64,000 nucleotides of DNA from Salisapilia sapeloensis. Lineage: Eukaryota > Oomycota > Peronosporomycetes > Peronosporales > Salisapiliaceae. Of this stretch, positions 9,240 to 19,689 are shown piece after piece. The stretch covers positions 1-64,000 of the forward strand of contig JAADVB010000004.1 of NCBI GenBank assembly GCA_023334545.1, written 5' to 3'. The first letter of the stretch is position 1; every line of letters begins with the position of its first letter. The position numbers were made by a program, and so were the translations under genes. A model generated the notes under the pieces. The model had not been told where the DNA came from. It saw only the letters and a list, made by a program, of their open reading frames with translations, and ran no database searches.

Positions 9240-11790
9240 ATGCCTATTCACACCGATGGAGCTACGATCACGGAACGAAGTGTACGATCGGGAAAGCTTT
9301 CGAACGAGTATGAAGATTCTAGCGCGTCATTAGGCACAGAGCACCTGGACAACGATTATGTTACTCCCAAAAAGTCTGCAGTCTTGCCACTGCCGGTAAG
9401 TCCTAATTCGATTGAGAAGACGAGTCAACGCCCAGCGAGTCCGACTGCAGCTATCCCCCAAACCAACTTTTCGTTCAGATGTATATTCGGTATGTACGGT
9501 CCCCCGCTGTTAGCTCTTGCCACCATATCTTTCTTGTGGGTGGTATGGCTCATCACACTAAACCTATTTCCGAATGAAATTGCCAATATGTTAACGGATA
9601 CTTCTGACTATGACGATGGAGAATTTTGGCTGATTGGAACGTCAGACCTACCAATCATGGTCTTAAGTGTTTCATGTCTAATGCTGATCGCATTGCTGTA
9701 TGCAAAAGTTGTTATATTGCTTATCTTTCGGAGTGCAACCAAATCGAGCTTCAAGCAACAACATCGAATTGCTCGGAAGAAGTCATACTTTACCAGACTA
9801 TCAATCCTCCTCCATCCCATCAACGATATACTAGATTATGAGGGGCCATATCGCCGTCTATGGGTATGCATCAGTCTTTACTGTATCAACATTTTGCATT
9901 TATTCACCATGGCTCATTGACTCTTTTCGTTAGAATATTGGACAAGAATTTTTCGACATTGCATTGCAAGCCACAGCGCTCTACCGACTCATGGAGTCAG
10001 GCTCGCTCGAACTTATGTATGCCTGTGCAGCATTGATATTCTGTAATTCAATCTCATATGCTGGACTGATACTTTGCGGGAGACGCGTATCATCCTTCTC
10101 CGAAGCTGTGATTGGACTAGTGTATGTACATTCTACCTTTATGGTAGACTCACTACTCACCATAGTCCTCTCTAGATTTGACTCGACGGTTGCCGTTGGT
10201 TTCCCGATGACTGCTCTTTTCTTTTGCTACTCAAGTTTGAATTTGGACCACAAAGTGCTGAAGCTAAATAATGAGGTCTTTCCGCGAGGATATTTTGGCC
10301 GTATGGCTCGACTCGCGGCTGATCCGATTGAAACAGCACGTTTCCTCGTCAGCTTTCACGCCCTTTGCATTCGTCACTTTTCCGACTTTGTTGTGCAAAT
10401 AGCTCTGCACTTGTCATCTTCCTATCGTCTGATTCGGATCACGGAGACCTTAATATATGATGCTAGGTGCACCAGTACAAGCTCACAGCCAAAGGGTTCG
10501 ACAACAGAAAAGCGAAAGCAACTAGAAGTACCCCGAATAGTAGCTATACTATTCGTAGCATGTGCTGCTCTTGCGTTTATCGTTCCGATGGAGGCAGTCC
10601 GATACTCCGAAGCCGCTTGCTTGCACCATCCTCAGTGTGTCATCTTCGCGTATCGCTGGCAAACGACTGACAATTGTCCTTGTCTTGGACTCGTGGATAT
10701 TGGAAGAGCACCCAAGACCTATGATGAATGGCTGCAACCGAAGACTACTATGGAGACATTAAAAGAGCTGACGCGTTCAGGCGATCTACAAATATTAAAG
10801 ATTGTAAATCGAGGTGTCAAGGAGCTCCCGGAAGAAATGGCTTCCTGTACAAACCTACAACAAATGTATGTGAAAGCGCTTGTCTTCATCTACCCCACTT
10901 TCTCACAGCAATATATAACACGAAAACATCTAGGTACTTGATGTACACTGGACTGACGGAGATACCTGAATGGGGCAACGCATTTTCGAATCTTGAAATA
11001 TTGTACGTGAACTACGATTCAGTTTGTCGAACTATTTGATATAACTTATGATTATAGGCATATCGAAGGTCAAATGGATGGTACCAGTTTGGTTCATATT
11101 CCTGACAACTTCTTTGAAAATAAGCATCGCCTCGTCTTCCTTCATCTCGGTGTGCATCCTCATCTTAATAAGCTACCACCTTTGGATGGACTTGATAACC
11201 TGCGGACGCTAACACTTGCTCAATTTTATTCGCTTACAAGTTTACCATCGTTTGATAGCTTACGCAGCTTAAAGACACTTTTGATCGTATATACGCCAAA
11301 GCTGCGTTCTATCCCCAACTTTGGTCCAGGAGTTGATTTAAATCAGCTCGCTATTATATACCCTACTCCGCTCTGCTGTAACGGGTTTCTTGGGCAATGC
11401 AACCTGGATCATAAATATTGCCAAGCAAATCCGCTGACTGGATATTCGGCAGCGACATGCTTACCTGCTAATGCGACTACAGCAAATTCAAGGACATTAG
11501 AGCTGTTTAACCGATTCAACCCAATAGTGTGTCAGGTGCCAGAAGATCCAAACGAAGATGTTATATTTATTCCAACAGAGGAAAGTGTGAAGGTCTGTGA
11601 AGGTGTGATGTACAAGCAATGCTCCTTGGATGCGGGCTCCCCGCCTTCAATATGCTATAACCGCCGCTTAATGGCAATCTCATGCATTACTGATCCTATA
11701 TTCATTGAACTTCGGAAGCAACAAATTGAGAAAAAGATCGGTCCTCCATGTGATCCAGACGTCGAAGCATGGCTAGGCTGCGAACTGTAG
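9240..11790 (+). CDS. Polytopic membrane protein with C-terminal leucine-rich repeats
   Basis: Four exons (9240-9863, 9934-10865, 10934-11002, 11058-11790) give 785 residues. All introns are GT-AG and rejoin repeats smoothly. Residues 1-75 are polar. Hydrophobic spans follow near 80-108, 140-165, 235-260, 265-290 and 295-315, and one near 420-440 (AILFVACAALAFIV). After the last span comes a Cys-containing segment, then leucine-rich repeats (about 490-645) with LEIL, LVFLHL, LRTLTL and LKTLLI strands. A Cys-rich cap follows with CCNGFLGQCNLDHKYC. The protein probably displays the LRR domain outside the cell or in a lumen. LRRs bind proteins, but no ligand or signalling domain is visible, so a receptor role is only inference. 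Similar LRR-membrane proteins occur in oomycetes. Confidence 0.85.
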
Positions 11791-12869
11791 ATGCTATGTA
11801 TTGGCTGAAGATCATCGTTTAATCGAATAAATCGTTTAATTAGATTTTTCATGCATTGCAAAGAATATTATTGCAAATATATAATTAATTACATATTCTC
11901 TATCGTCGAAGTTTGAAGGCGAATTTTGCCTCGTGTCATCTTTTCAGCTAGACAAGTCGGAGCAATTATAAGGATATTTAGATGTGCCCTTCCTTGCTGA
12001 AGCATAAAACACCTGTGAATACAGATAGATTACTCTACACACTATTCTTACTTATGAACCGACTTGAGCAAAATTAGCACAACTTTCTTTCATCATATGT
12101 TCGAGCCTTCTTCGTGATCACTTTAATGATCCAAGCTTTCAATGACATGTCCGTGCGAATATAACAAGCTCAGTTTAAATTGAAGTTCTTACGAATGTGT
12201 CACTCGTCATGATGGTGGAGCTTAACTCTATCTTACACGCAATCAGAATTTAAATACATTATCTTTGTTGTTTTCTAGATACTCGTCGTCAATAGGCATT
12301 CCCCATGGCAGTTGCACCAATATTAAATCAACAATGTTATTTTCGGAGATGAGGAGCTATCTAAAGCACAAACGCTCTAAGATGGCTATTTGGTGTGAGT
12401 GCAGATAAGCGACGAATGATCCTGCGATCACTATTGCAAGTATCAGAAGATTTAAAAGGATGATGGCTCCATCCAAGCTTACACGAATGGTATTTACAAT
12501 GGCGTGGCAACCACAAGAGTGTGAAGACTCACAACAACGCTAAGCTAATAGCCTACGTGTACACGTTGTAAAAGTTCTTACAAGCTATTATATGAACGAG
12601 AACGCTTGGTCCTTCGACCGTAGTAGCTGATGTGATTGCCCTGAAGAGAAGGACCCATCAAGTAAAACTTGACAATGAATCTTCGACTCCATGTAGGTTT
12701 CTAAATGTTCAGCTTGGCTTACCATTGACTTCACATATTGTCGAAGGGACTTTGTCCGATTGCGAAATGAAAAGTGGAAATGAGTAAAAGATAGAAGAGC
12801 ATAAGCTTGCTTTAAAGCTTTATCTGACGACACTCTATATATCCTCCAATTGTAGTCGACCCCCGCTAT
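11791..12869. other. Intergenic gap between convergent genes, no gene seen
   Basis: This is the longest gap between convergent genes in the window (1,079 bp). An 81-residue minus frame at 12588-12833 has no recognisable features. No repeat pair or RNA fold was identified. Confidence 0.4.
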
Positions 12870-14885
12870 CTAAACAAGCATGTTCTTAGGAGCCAAGACG
12901 ATACCTATATGAGGGCTCGAATGATGATGTTGATTAAATGGGGAGTCTGCACTTCCAGCCCACATTCGCAAGGACGCTGCTCCTCCATGTCGTTTCTGCA
13001 TCACTGTTTCATTATTATCAGATTTCCTTCCATCGGCATGGACCCTTGTCAAATATCCGAATTTCTGTCGTGCTTTTTCCTTTACTCGAGCACGCTGCTT
13101 CCACTCTTTGATTCGGATATCTTGCTCCCGCTGCTCCCTCATGTCTGACAAGAGCCTTTGAGTGCGTTCGTATCGAAATTCTCTCTTACTCTTACGCTCC
13201 TTGGCCTCTGCGGCCGCCAATGAATCATTATCATGCATAAGCGGCTTTAGCAGTCTAGCATTCGTCGAGACAAAGCGGTCTGTCTCTGGGAGATATAATG
13301 CAGAGTCGGTAGCTACACCGTTTCCACCATATCCTATGCGTGTCCAGTCAGTCCATTCCATCCTTTTGTATCGGAATCGATCTTGGGACACCGCTTCAAG
13401 CTCGTTTAACAAAGGCGGGGCTTTCAACCCGTCCATAGTTGGCGAAAGACTTGGAGATTTCTGGAGGGCAATTTTCGCGACATCTTGGCATTCGATCTGC
13501 TTTTCAAAAATTGGGGAAGCAGCAATGCGCTTGGCAAGGTTTTCTTGCATGCAACCAGACGCTAGATCTTCTCGAATCGCTATCGCAGGAGTATTTGCAT
13601 CCGCAAGCGCTTTTGCTCGTCTTGCAAAATACTCTGGATCAACCTCTTCGCGAGGTGTCGATGGAGCTTCCACTTTTTCCCGAAGACAAGTTACTTCACG
13701 AGCTCGAGCCTCACCGATCATATCAAATGCAGGCTTGCGGTTCCCCATGGCAAAGTATATCGACAACTCTCGCATGCTGAGTTTCTTATCACCATCTCGA
13801 TCAATGTTTTGGGCCAACTCTATAGTGTCTTCGTCTGATATATTAAGCTTTAAGAAATCTTTTCCAAGAGCTTGCTGGAGCTCCTCGTAAGACAAATAGC
13901 CATCAGCGTCTGCATCGAATTGCTTAAATGCATGGACAAGTAATTGCTCCACTTTGCCGCTATGTACGGATACTTGATGACCATGCTTTACAAAAAGCTC
14001 CCTAACAATGCGATCTCGAAGTTGATTCATTTTCATTCGAGAATGCGGCGTGAGGGGAAGCGGTGGTCGAAATTTTAATGCGCACGATGAGCTTGGGTCA
14101 TATGCTACGTTCGACTGCGACGATGGATCAAAAGAACTCACATGCTCTTGATCACCCGTCGCGAATAAGTTTACAAATTCGTCAAAGGCAATGGCATTAT
14201 CACCGTTCGCATCTGCCTTCCGATAGAGCAGTTCCAGCTCACTTCTTGATAAATCTATATCGCAGACTTCAGCCATCTCATGGAAACGTTGGATGGATAT
14301 TAGACCATGGTTCTTTGGGTCAAAGGCCCTGAAAACTGCCCGCATCGATCCGTAATTGCTAATAAATGCATCAGAAAGCTGTTGGCGATACTTTTCCAAA
14401 GCTTCATCGTCTACCATGGACGACGCCGAACCAGAAGCATCTTGAAGGTTATCCATAGATGCCCGTGGTAATTGAGGGACACTTCGAGTTCCATTTGATG
14501 ATAACAATTGTCGGGTAGTTTTCCTTGTCTTATCTTTAGAGACGGAGAGTTGAGATGTGGATCCGCGACGCTGCACTCCAAGGCTCTTCAGCTCACTCCG
14601 AAGTGAGGATGTAGATCTCGACTTGGACGCTTTGACCAGATCCAAGTTAGACTCGCAAGTCCGCATAATCGCGTCTGAAACATTTAGATTTCGTGCAACA
14701 TTAGCATTGCACTCGTCTGCGTCGCAACTTCCATAGCGCTTGTGATGATGGTGACGATGCGTGTGCTCAAATGAGTGCTTGGCGACATTCGTCACGCCCA
14801 CTTGGATCCGTTTTCTTTGTCGGAATGACAGTTGAGCATGAGAGGTTCCCATGGTTGGCTTTCCACCTCGTCGAGTGACTTCCAT
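12870..14885 (-). CDS. EF-hand calcium-binding protein
   Basis: A single exon encodes 671 residues. Two EF-hand pairs are visible. Hand 1 (about 181-216) has the loop DPKNHGLISIQR, which ends in Arg rather than Glu and is probably non-binding. Hand 2 (about 225) is DANGDNAIAFDE. Hand 3 (about 323) is DADADGYLSYEE. Hand 4 (about 361) is DRDGDKKLSMRE. Hands 2-4 keep the acidic ligands. The N-terminal 170 residues are basic and Ser-rich with a His-rich run (HRHHHHK). The C-terminal third is charged and partly helical, with RREFRYERTQRLL-like stretches. The paired hands suggest a calcium sensor or scaffold. No kinase or catalytic domain is present, and no specific orthologue is recognised. The next gene, also on the minus strand, ends 430 bp upstream of this start. 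Confidence 0.9.
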   Translation of the reverse strand: MEVTRRGGKPTMGTSHAQLSFRQRKRIQVGVTNVAKHSFEHTHRHHHHKRYGSCDADECNANVARNLNVSDAIMRTCESNLDLVKASKSRSTSSLRSELKSLGVQRRGSTSQLSVSKDKTRKTTRQLLSSNGTRSVPQLPRASMDNLQDASGSASSMVDDEALEKYRQQLSDAFISNYGSMRAVFRAFDPKNHGLISIQRFHEMAEVCDIDLSRSELELLYRKADANGDNAIAFDEFVNLFATGDQEHVSSFDPSSQSNVAYDPSSSCALKFRPPLPLTPHSRMKMNQLRDRIVRELFVKHGHQVSVHSGKVEQLLVHAFKQFDADADGYLSYEELQQALGKDFLKLNISDEDTIELAQNIDRDGDKKLSMRELSIYFAMGNRKPAFDMIGEARAREVTCLREKVEAPSTPREEVDPEYFARRAKALADANTPAIAIREDLASGCMQENLAKRIAASPIFEKQIECQDVAKIALQKSPSLSPTMDGLKAPPLLNELEAVSQDRFRYKRMEWTDWTRIGYGGNGVATDSALYLPETDRFVSTNARLLKPLMHDNDSLAAAEAKERKSKREFRYERTQRLLSDMREQREQDIRIKEWKQRARVKEKARQKFGYLTRVHADGRKSDNNETVMQKRHGGAASLRMWAGSADSPFNQHHHSSPHIGIVLAPKNMLV

Positions 14886-15315
14886 CTTTGACTATGGCCT
14901 GGGCAGATCTTTTCACCATGCATAAGAAGCGATGGGTCGAAACCTAAAAATATCTTTTCGTACTAGATTCATTTGTCATTAACATCGCTTCTGCTACTGA
15001 ACGAGCACGTTTCTGCTATAAGGAGAATATTCTAATTTAATTTTCTTTCACTCCCTGCCTTGAAGCTCTTTCTTCTACAACCTGGGCCAGACAAAGATCT
15101 CGCAATGTATGATCGCCATAGTAACCTGACGATCCTTTGAGCTGAATGCAAATGCGAAAAAAGAAAAGCAAAATTCTGCTTGATCGTAGCAAAGCACGAC
15201 AGTCATCCAACTTTAAAAACTTCTAGGTAGACACCGTCAGCTATCTTGTCAACTTGGCTATTGTTTTAGTATCGAAGTAAAAGTAGCGAAAACGAAAAAT
15301 TCAACAAGTTGCCTC
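14886..15315. other. Intergenic, promoter region of the EF-hand gene
   Basis: 430 bp between the stop of the PP4R1-like gene and the start of the EF-hand gene, both on the minus strand. It should hold the EF-hand promoter and the 3' end of the upstream gene. No specific motif was identified. Confidence 0.4.
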
Positions 15316-18300
15316 CTAGCTCTGCAACGCCTGCTCCAATGTGCTTTCTGTCTTGATCGCCTGTTCCCGTACGTCAATGTCACTCTCCGTCTCGTCATTC
15401 GCCAGCTGCTTCACGATCTCCAAAGCGCTTTGGGTCATCTGTGCATCCCCGAGCTTTGGTGCCAGCAGCGCTAGTGACCGCAGCGCTCGGAAACGGAGGT
15501 TGGGCGTACGGCTCGTACACTCGTCGACGACGGCTTCCACAGCTTCCCGCAGCTTGCCTAGTTCCTCTAATTGCGGCGAAAGTTCCTCCAGCGCCCTCAG
15601 CGCCGTCACTCTGCTGTGGAAAGTACCACGCAGCAACTGAGAGACGGCAGGAGCTGCTTGGCTTGAAAGCCATTCCTGACCGAGCGCCTTGACTAGCAGA
15701 GGCAACCGCTGGCAGCACTCGACACGCACTTCGTAGACCGAGTCGGTTAGCATGCTGAGGAGCCCAGTGGCAAAGTCCGGTGCAATATCGCTCTTGTTCG
15801 ACTCGCGCTCTGCAAATGCCGACACACAGTGCACGTACTTGAGTCGGACACGCCAATTCGCCGAGTCCTTGAGACTACGGATAGCAGGTAGCGCCAGCGA
15901 CGTGATCGTGTCGGAGGAACTGTCACCGTGTCGAGCCATCTGCTCCAGGAGCGTTGCTCGAGTCGTCGGGTCCTGGGCGTCATCTAGGAACTGAGTGAAG
16001 ATCGGCACAAGGTCCTCATAGCTGTGGCCACTGATGAGCGAAAGCGACTTGCCGAGCGACTGTGCCAGCGCCAGTCGAACTGCGACCGACGAGTCCGTCG
16101 CCAGACTGTACGTCGCCGGGAGGACGGAGCGCACGATCTTTGTCTGCGCTTGCTGCAACTGATCGTCGCCTCCCTCCAACGACAAGCGCTCCACCGACTT
16201 CTCCACATCCATGTCGGAGCTTCCGTTCTCTTCAGATCTGGCCAACGCAATGAGCGCTTGACCAATGGGGTAGACGTTCTCAGCACACGTACGACGCACC
16301 TCGACAGTCTGATCTCGTACCATACCGACAAAGTGATCCACGAACACGTCCGTGTATTCGCTACCAAACACACGCAGCAACTCTGGCAGAGTGCGAGAGG
16401 CCTCCAGACGTACCTGCCATGAAGAGTCCGAAACGTACGTGTTCACCATGGGCACCATTTGGCAATACAAGAGTCGAAGTGGTTCGCCCGACGGCTCATC
16501 GCTAAAGATGTGACCCAAGTGCCGAGCTAGCTGGACGCACGCCTTGACGGCGAATATGCGCACAATGTCGTGACTGTCGGTCGTCGCCTTGTCCAGCAGC
16601 TGGACACTCCATGAGGCAATGTCTGCGCCGGCAGCTTTCGCTAAATCAGCAATGATGGCAGTCACAGCGCGTCGGACCAACGGATTATCATCTCCGCATA
16701 GCCTGTCGAGCATGCCTCGTAGCTGAACCAGGACATCGCCGTCCATGCAAGGGTAAAGTAAAGGCAGTAGAGCCACTGGTACGATGCGAGCTGTGGGACT
16801 GGCGCTGACGCTGAGTCGAGCGACCATCGGCGCAAAGATCAGACGCACTTGGTTGTCATTGAGAGACGCAAGCAGCAGCTTGTACGCGCTGACCATGACG
16901 TCCCACGTGGCGTGGTTCTCGATGATGCTCAGACTCTCTAGGACTTGGAGCACAACAGACAAGAGCAGCTCATAGCGACTTCGGAATGCCAAGCTCTGGT
17001 CTTCCGCTGGGCTCTTCATCACCTGCGCATGCATCTCGGCACAACGCTTGGCCAGCCAACCAAAGAACTTGATGGTCCGAATGACCGTGCTTTCGCCCTT
17101 GTCTTCGTATTCGTGGATGGTCGCAAAAAGGTTAAGCAGAAACTGCCGCTCTGCGCACATGTCTCCTTCCCGCTCTTCCTCCATGTCTTCCGCTTCCTTG
17201 AGTAGGACCGCATCCCATTCCACAAGAGGTGGCAGCAGTCGGTCCAACGGATCATCCTCGTTCAAATCTCGACGAACACTGTACCCACTCTCGTTTAAGT
17301 ACTGGAATAGAGCTGCTGTGACGGCACGAGGCAGGACGAGCAAGGCTCGATGCATCTTCGCCTGCAGTACGCGGAAAGACATACGGTCCTTTTCGGCAAT
17401 CGGCTGCTCCGTCTTCGGCTGCCGAACACTAGCTGTGAGCTGTCGACGTAGCTGTTTGTACGTGTCGGACGGAATTTGAACCAACTCCAGGTGCAGCGGT
17501 CTCTCGGCAGTCTCGATCAATCGCAACGTCTCCTTATGCGTCAGTCCCGTGATGCTCTCGTGGTTGATCCCAACAAGCCAGCTGCATTTCTTCACATCTG
17601 CCTTCTCGGCAGCACCGCCAGGCTTAATATCCACGACAATCGTACGTTCCAATACATTCTCGACAGTCAGACCGAGTGGCCCGGCCGGAATAGTGGACGT
17701 GTAAGGAGCGGAATGCATGCAGCGGAAGCCGTCGGACGGATCGTAGTCGCTGCCGATGATGTCCCGAAAGTCGCTTATTTTGCGATTGTCATCCAGGTGC
17801 TCGTCCACTGCGTTATCCAGGTTGAACTCGTGCTTGACGAGTAAGTCCACGACTGGTTTGATCTCGACAGACGAGTCTCCAAGCGCGTCCAGCATGGAAT
17901 CCACGTGATGAATGAGCAGCTGAAGACCGTACTTTGGATCGACTTTGCCAACAACTTTCGACGGACGCTGCTCGTGTGCCTCCATGTCCACATCTTCGTC
18001 GCTCTCCATTACTTGCTTTGTCTGCTCTAGAGGACTTTCAAAGGGTGTGTCTCCACCACTCTGCGGCGAAAGCGACGGAGACGGCGGGAGTCCGTTGCTA
18101 ATCTCCGGTGCCTTGCCTTCAGCTTCTTTCAGAGTTACTTCTGTGACTTTTTCCATCGCTGCCGACGCTTCTTCCATCGGCGCCGTCGGCGGAGAACCAG
18201 GCGCTGGTTGCTGGTGTTCCGGAGCACGACGGAACCGCAGCGTAGACGGCACTGGAACGGACGGTAGACATAATTGCTCGACGATGGTGGCGCAATTGTG

Positions 18301-19134
18301 CGGCGTGATGACCGTGTCACGGAACATGAGAAGCACGTCGGATTTGAGGATGCCGTGCGCTGCGGCAGCACCTTGTGGATCGACTGACTGGACGACAGCA
18401 CGCCCAAAGACGTTCCCGATCTGCCACTTGAAGTTCTCTTCCACCATAATCACCTCATAGGTGTCTGGGCCGGTCAAGGCCTCTGGTTCATTCGAGGATT
18501 CGTGTGGAGTGACAACTGGAGAGTTTTCGGGAGTTGACGGAGGCGTCCGAGCTGCATTTGGACTCAGCGGCGTCAGCGGCGTCAGGTGGGATGGAGAAAT
18601 AGGCTGTTCCGTAGAGTCTGCTGGTAGCTCTTGGGTGCTGGTGGCAGTAGCAGGGTCGTGTCCTGGTCCCTGTAAGTGTACAGAAGTTGTTCCGTTGGGT
18701 GTATGGTTGACGGCCGCACCGTCGTCTTCACCATTCCTGGAAGAAGCAAAAGCATCGTCTCCACCGTTCTCAGCAAAGTAGATTTCAACTGACTTTTGTA
18801 AATTGTTTTTCGACCTCTTGAGCAAGTCATGAATAGTGTCAAGTGGGACTTGTCCGCCGAGGAGGTCGTTCAACTCTTTGGCAGAGTCGGTCCACTGGTC
18901 CTTGCTATCAATACGTTTCGCGTCTTGCTTGGCGTCTTCTTCGCTATCTTTTACGCCGTTCTGACCGGCATGCCCATTTGCTGCCTCTACCTGAAAGAAG
19001 AGGTCAACAGCTTTATTCGGGTCGTTATTCGCTTCCTTGAGCAGCGCCAGGATTCGGTCCTTGGAGACACCGGCGTCGTTGGGGCCGAGGATGGCTCGGA
19101 TGGCTTCCACCAGACTCTCCTGCTGTTGATCCAT
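15316..19134 (-). CDS. UBA-PDZ-PDZ-HEAT protein, PP4R1/PP2A-A-like
   Basis: A single exon encodes 1,272 residues. Two short UBA-like helical motifs are at about 5-50 and 82-125 (ILALLKEANNDPNKAVDLFF and IHDLLKRSKNNLQKSVEIYF). A PDZ-like domain is at about 225-305 and a second at about 475-560 (GPLGLTVENV, VDIKPGGAAEKADV, GINHESI). Pro/Ser-rich linkers separate them. From about 690 to the end the protein is a HEAT-repeat solenoid with repeated WQVRLEASRTLPELL and VRRTCAENV units, resembling regulatory subunit PP4R1 and scaffold subunit A of PP2A. The solenoid probably binds a PP4/PP2A-type catalytic subunit. UBA and PDZ modules would bring ubiquitinated or C-terminal-motif partners. This combination is not in animal PP4R1. 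The function is inferred from domains only. Confidence 0.85.
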   Translation of the reverse strand: MDQQQESLVEAIRAILGPNDAGVSKDRILALLKEANNDPNKAVDLFFQVEAANGHAGQNGVKDSEEDAKQDAKRIDSKDQWTDSAKELNDLLGGQVPLDTIHDLLKRSKNNLQKSVEIYFAENGGDDAFASSRNGEDDGAAVNHTPNGTTSVHLQGPGHDPATATSTQELPADSTEQPISPSHLTPLTPLSPNAARTPPSTPENSPVVTPHESSNEPEALTGPDTYEVIMVEENFKWQIGNVFGRAVVQSVDPQGAAAAHGILKSDVLLMFRDTVITPHNCATIVEQLCLPSVPVPSTLRFRRAPEHQQPAPGSPPTAPMEEASAAMEKVTEVTLKEAEGKAPEISNGLPPSPSLSPQSGGDTPFESPLEQTKQVMESDEDVDMEAHEQRPSKVVGKVDPKYGLQLLIHHVDSMLDALGDSSVEIKPVVDLLVKHEFNLDNAVDEHLDDNRKISDFRDIIGSDYDPSDGFRCMHSAPYTSTIPAGPLGLTVENVLERTIVVDIKPGGAAEKADVKKCSWLVGINHESITGLTHKETLRLIETAERPLHLELVQIPSDTYKQLRRQLTASVRQPKTEQPIAEKDRMSFRVLQAKMHRALLVLPRAVTAALFQYLNESGYSVRRDLNEDDPLDRLLPPLVEWDAVLLKEAEDMEEEREGDMCAERQFLLNLFATIHEYEDKGESTVIRTIKFFGWLAKRCAEMHAQVMKSPAEDQSLAFRSRYELLLSVVLQVLESLSIIENHATWDVMVSAYKLLLASLNDNQVRLIFAPMVARLSVSASPTARIVPVALLPLLYPCMDGDVLVQLRGMLDRLCGDDNPLVRRAVTAIIADLAKAAGADIASWSVQLLDKATTDSHDIVRIFAVKACVQLARHLGHIFSDEPSGEPLRLLYCQMVPMVNTYVSDSSWQVRLEASRTLPELLRVFGSEYTDVFVDHFVGMVRDQTVEVRRTCAENVYPIGQALIALARSEENGSSDMDVEKSVERLSLEGGDDQLQQAQTKIVRSVLPATYSLATDSSVAVRLALAQSLGKSLSLISGHSYEDLVPIFTQFLDDAQDPTTRATLLEQMARHGDSSSDTITSLALPAIRSLKDSANWRVRLKYVHCVSAFAERESNKSDIAPDFATGLLSMLTDSVYEVRVECCQRLPLLVKALGQEWLSSQAAPAVSQLLRGTFHSRVTALRALEELSPQLEELGKLREAVEAVVDECTSRTPNLRFRALRSLALLAPKLGDAQMTQSALEIVKQLANDETESDIDVREQAIKTESTLEQALQS

Positions 19135-19689
19135 GATTTATTCTACAAATTTATCGTGAATGGGTAAAAATGATATCAAGTCGAGCAATCCACGCACCGA
19201 TCTTGACCAACGTCTGGATATACGAGTCTTGTGCGTTTCAAGAGAAAGTTACAAGAAAGGTGGGCAGGGCAATGTCGTTCCTCCGGTGCGGATGGGCTAG
19301 AGAAACAGTCGTGAGAAAAGTGTACGCGCTGAGAGGAGGGAGCGTGTGCTGCTACTTTCTCCGTCCTGCTTCAGCGCTGGCTTCGTGTGTTTTAGGAGGC
19401 GTTCTCTTGATTTCAGACTGCTCTTATTGGTACAATATGAGACGGACCGAATGATAACGAAGCGCCTTGGGGCTCGAGCGCGATGGATCCAGAGCTGCTA
19501 GTTGCAACATCGCATGTGTATCTACAGAGCACTCTTTATAACAAGTTACCATAGGTGGAGGTACCCCGAGAAGGTCAACTGACCCGCCGCTTGTGGTAGC
19601 CTAGATGGTATCATTAGTCGCATCAAGCTGTCTGTTAAGGAAACGTTCGTAACCAGATCGGGTACAAAACGACCGAAAGCTGACAGGAG
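19135..19689. promoter_or_regulatory. Divergent intergenic region between PP4R1-like and UBA2 genes
   Basis: 555 bp separate the two divergent start codons. It must contain both promoters and 5' UTRs. No coding sequence or defined oomycete initiator element was pinned down. Confidence 0.4.

Noticed and set aside
13162-13890. A 242-residue open frame on the plus strand
   Set aside because: It lies entirely inside the EF-hand gene on the opposite strand and has no domain or start support; it is a shadow frame.
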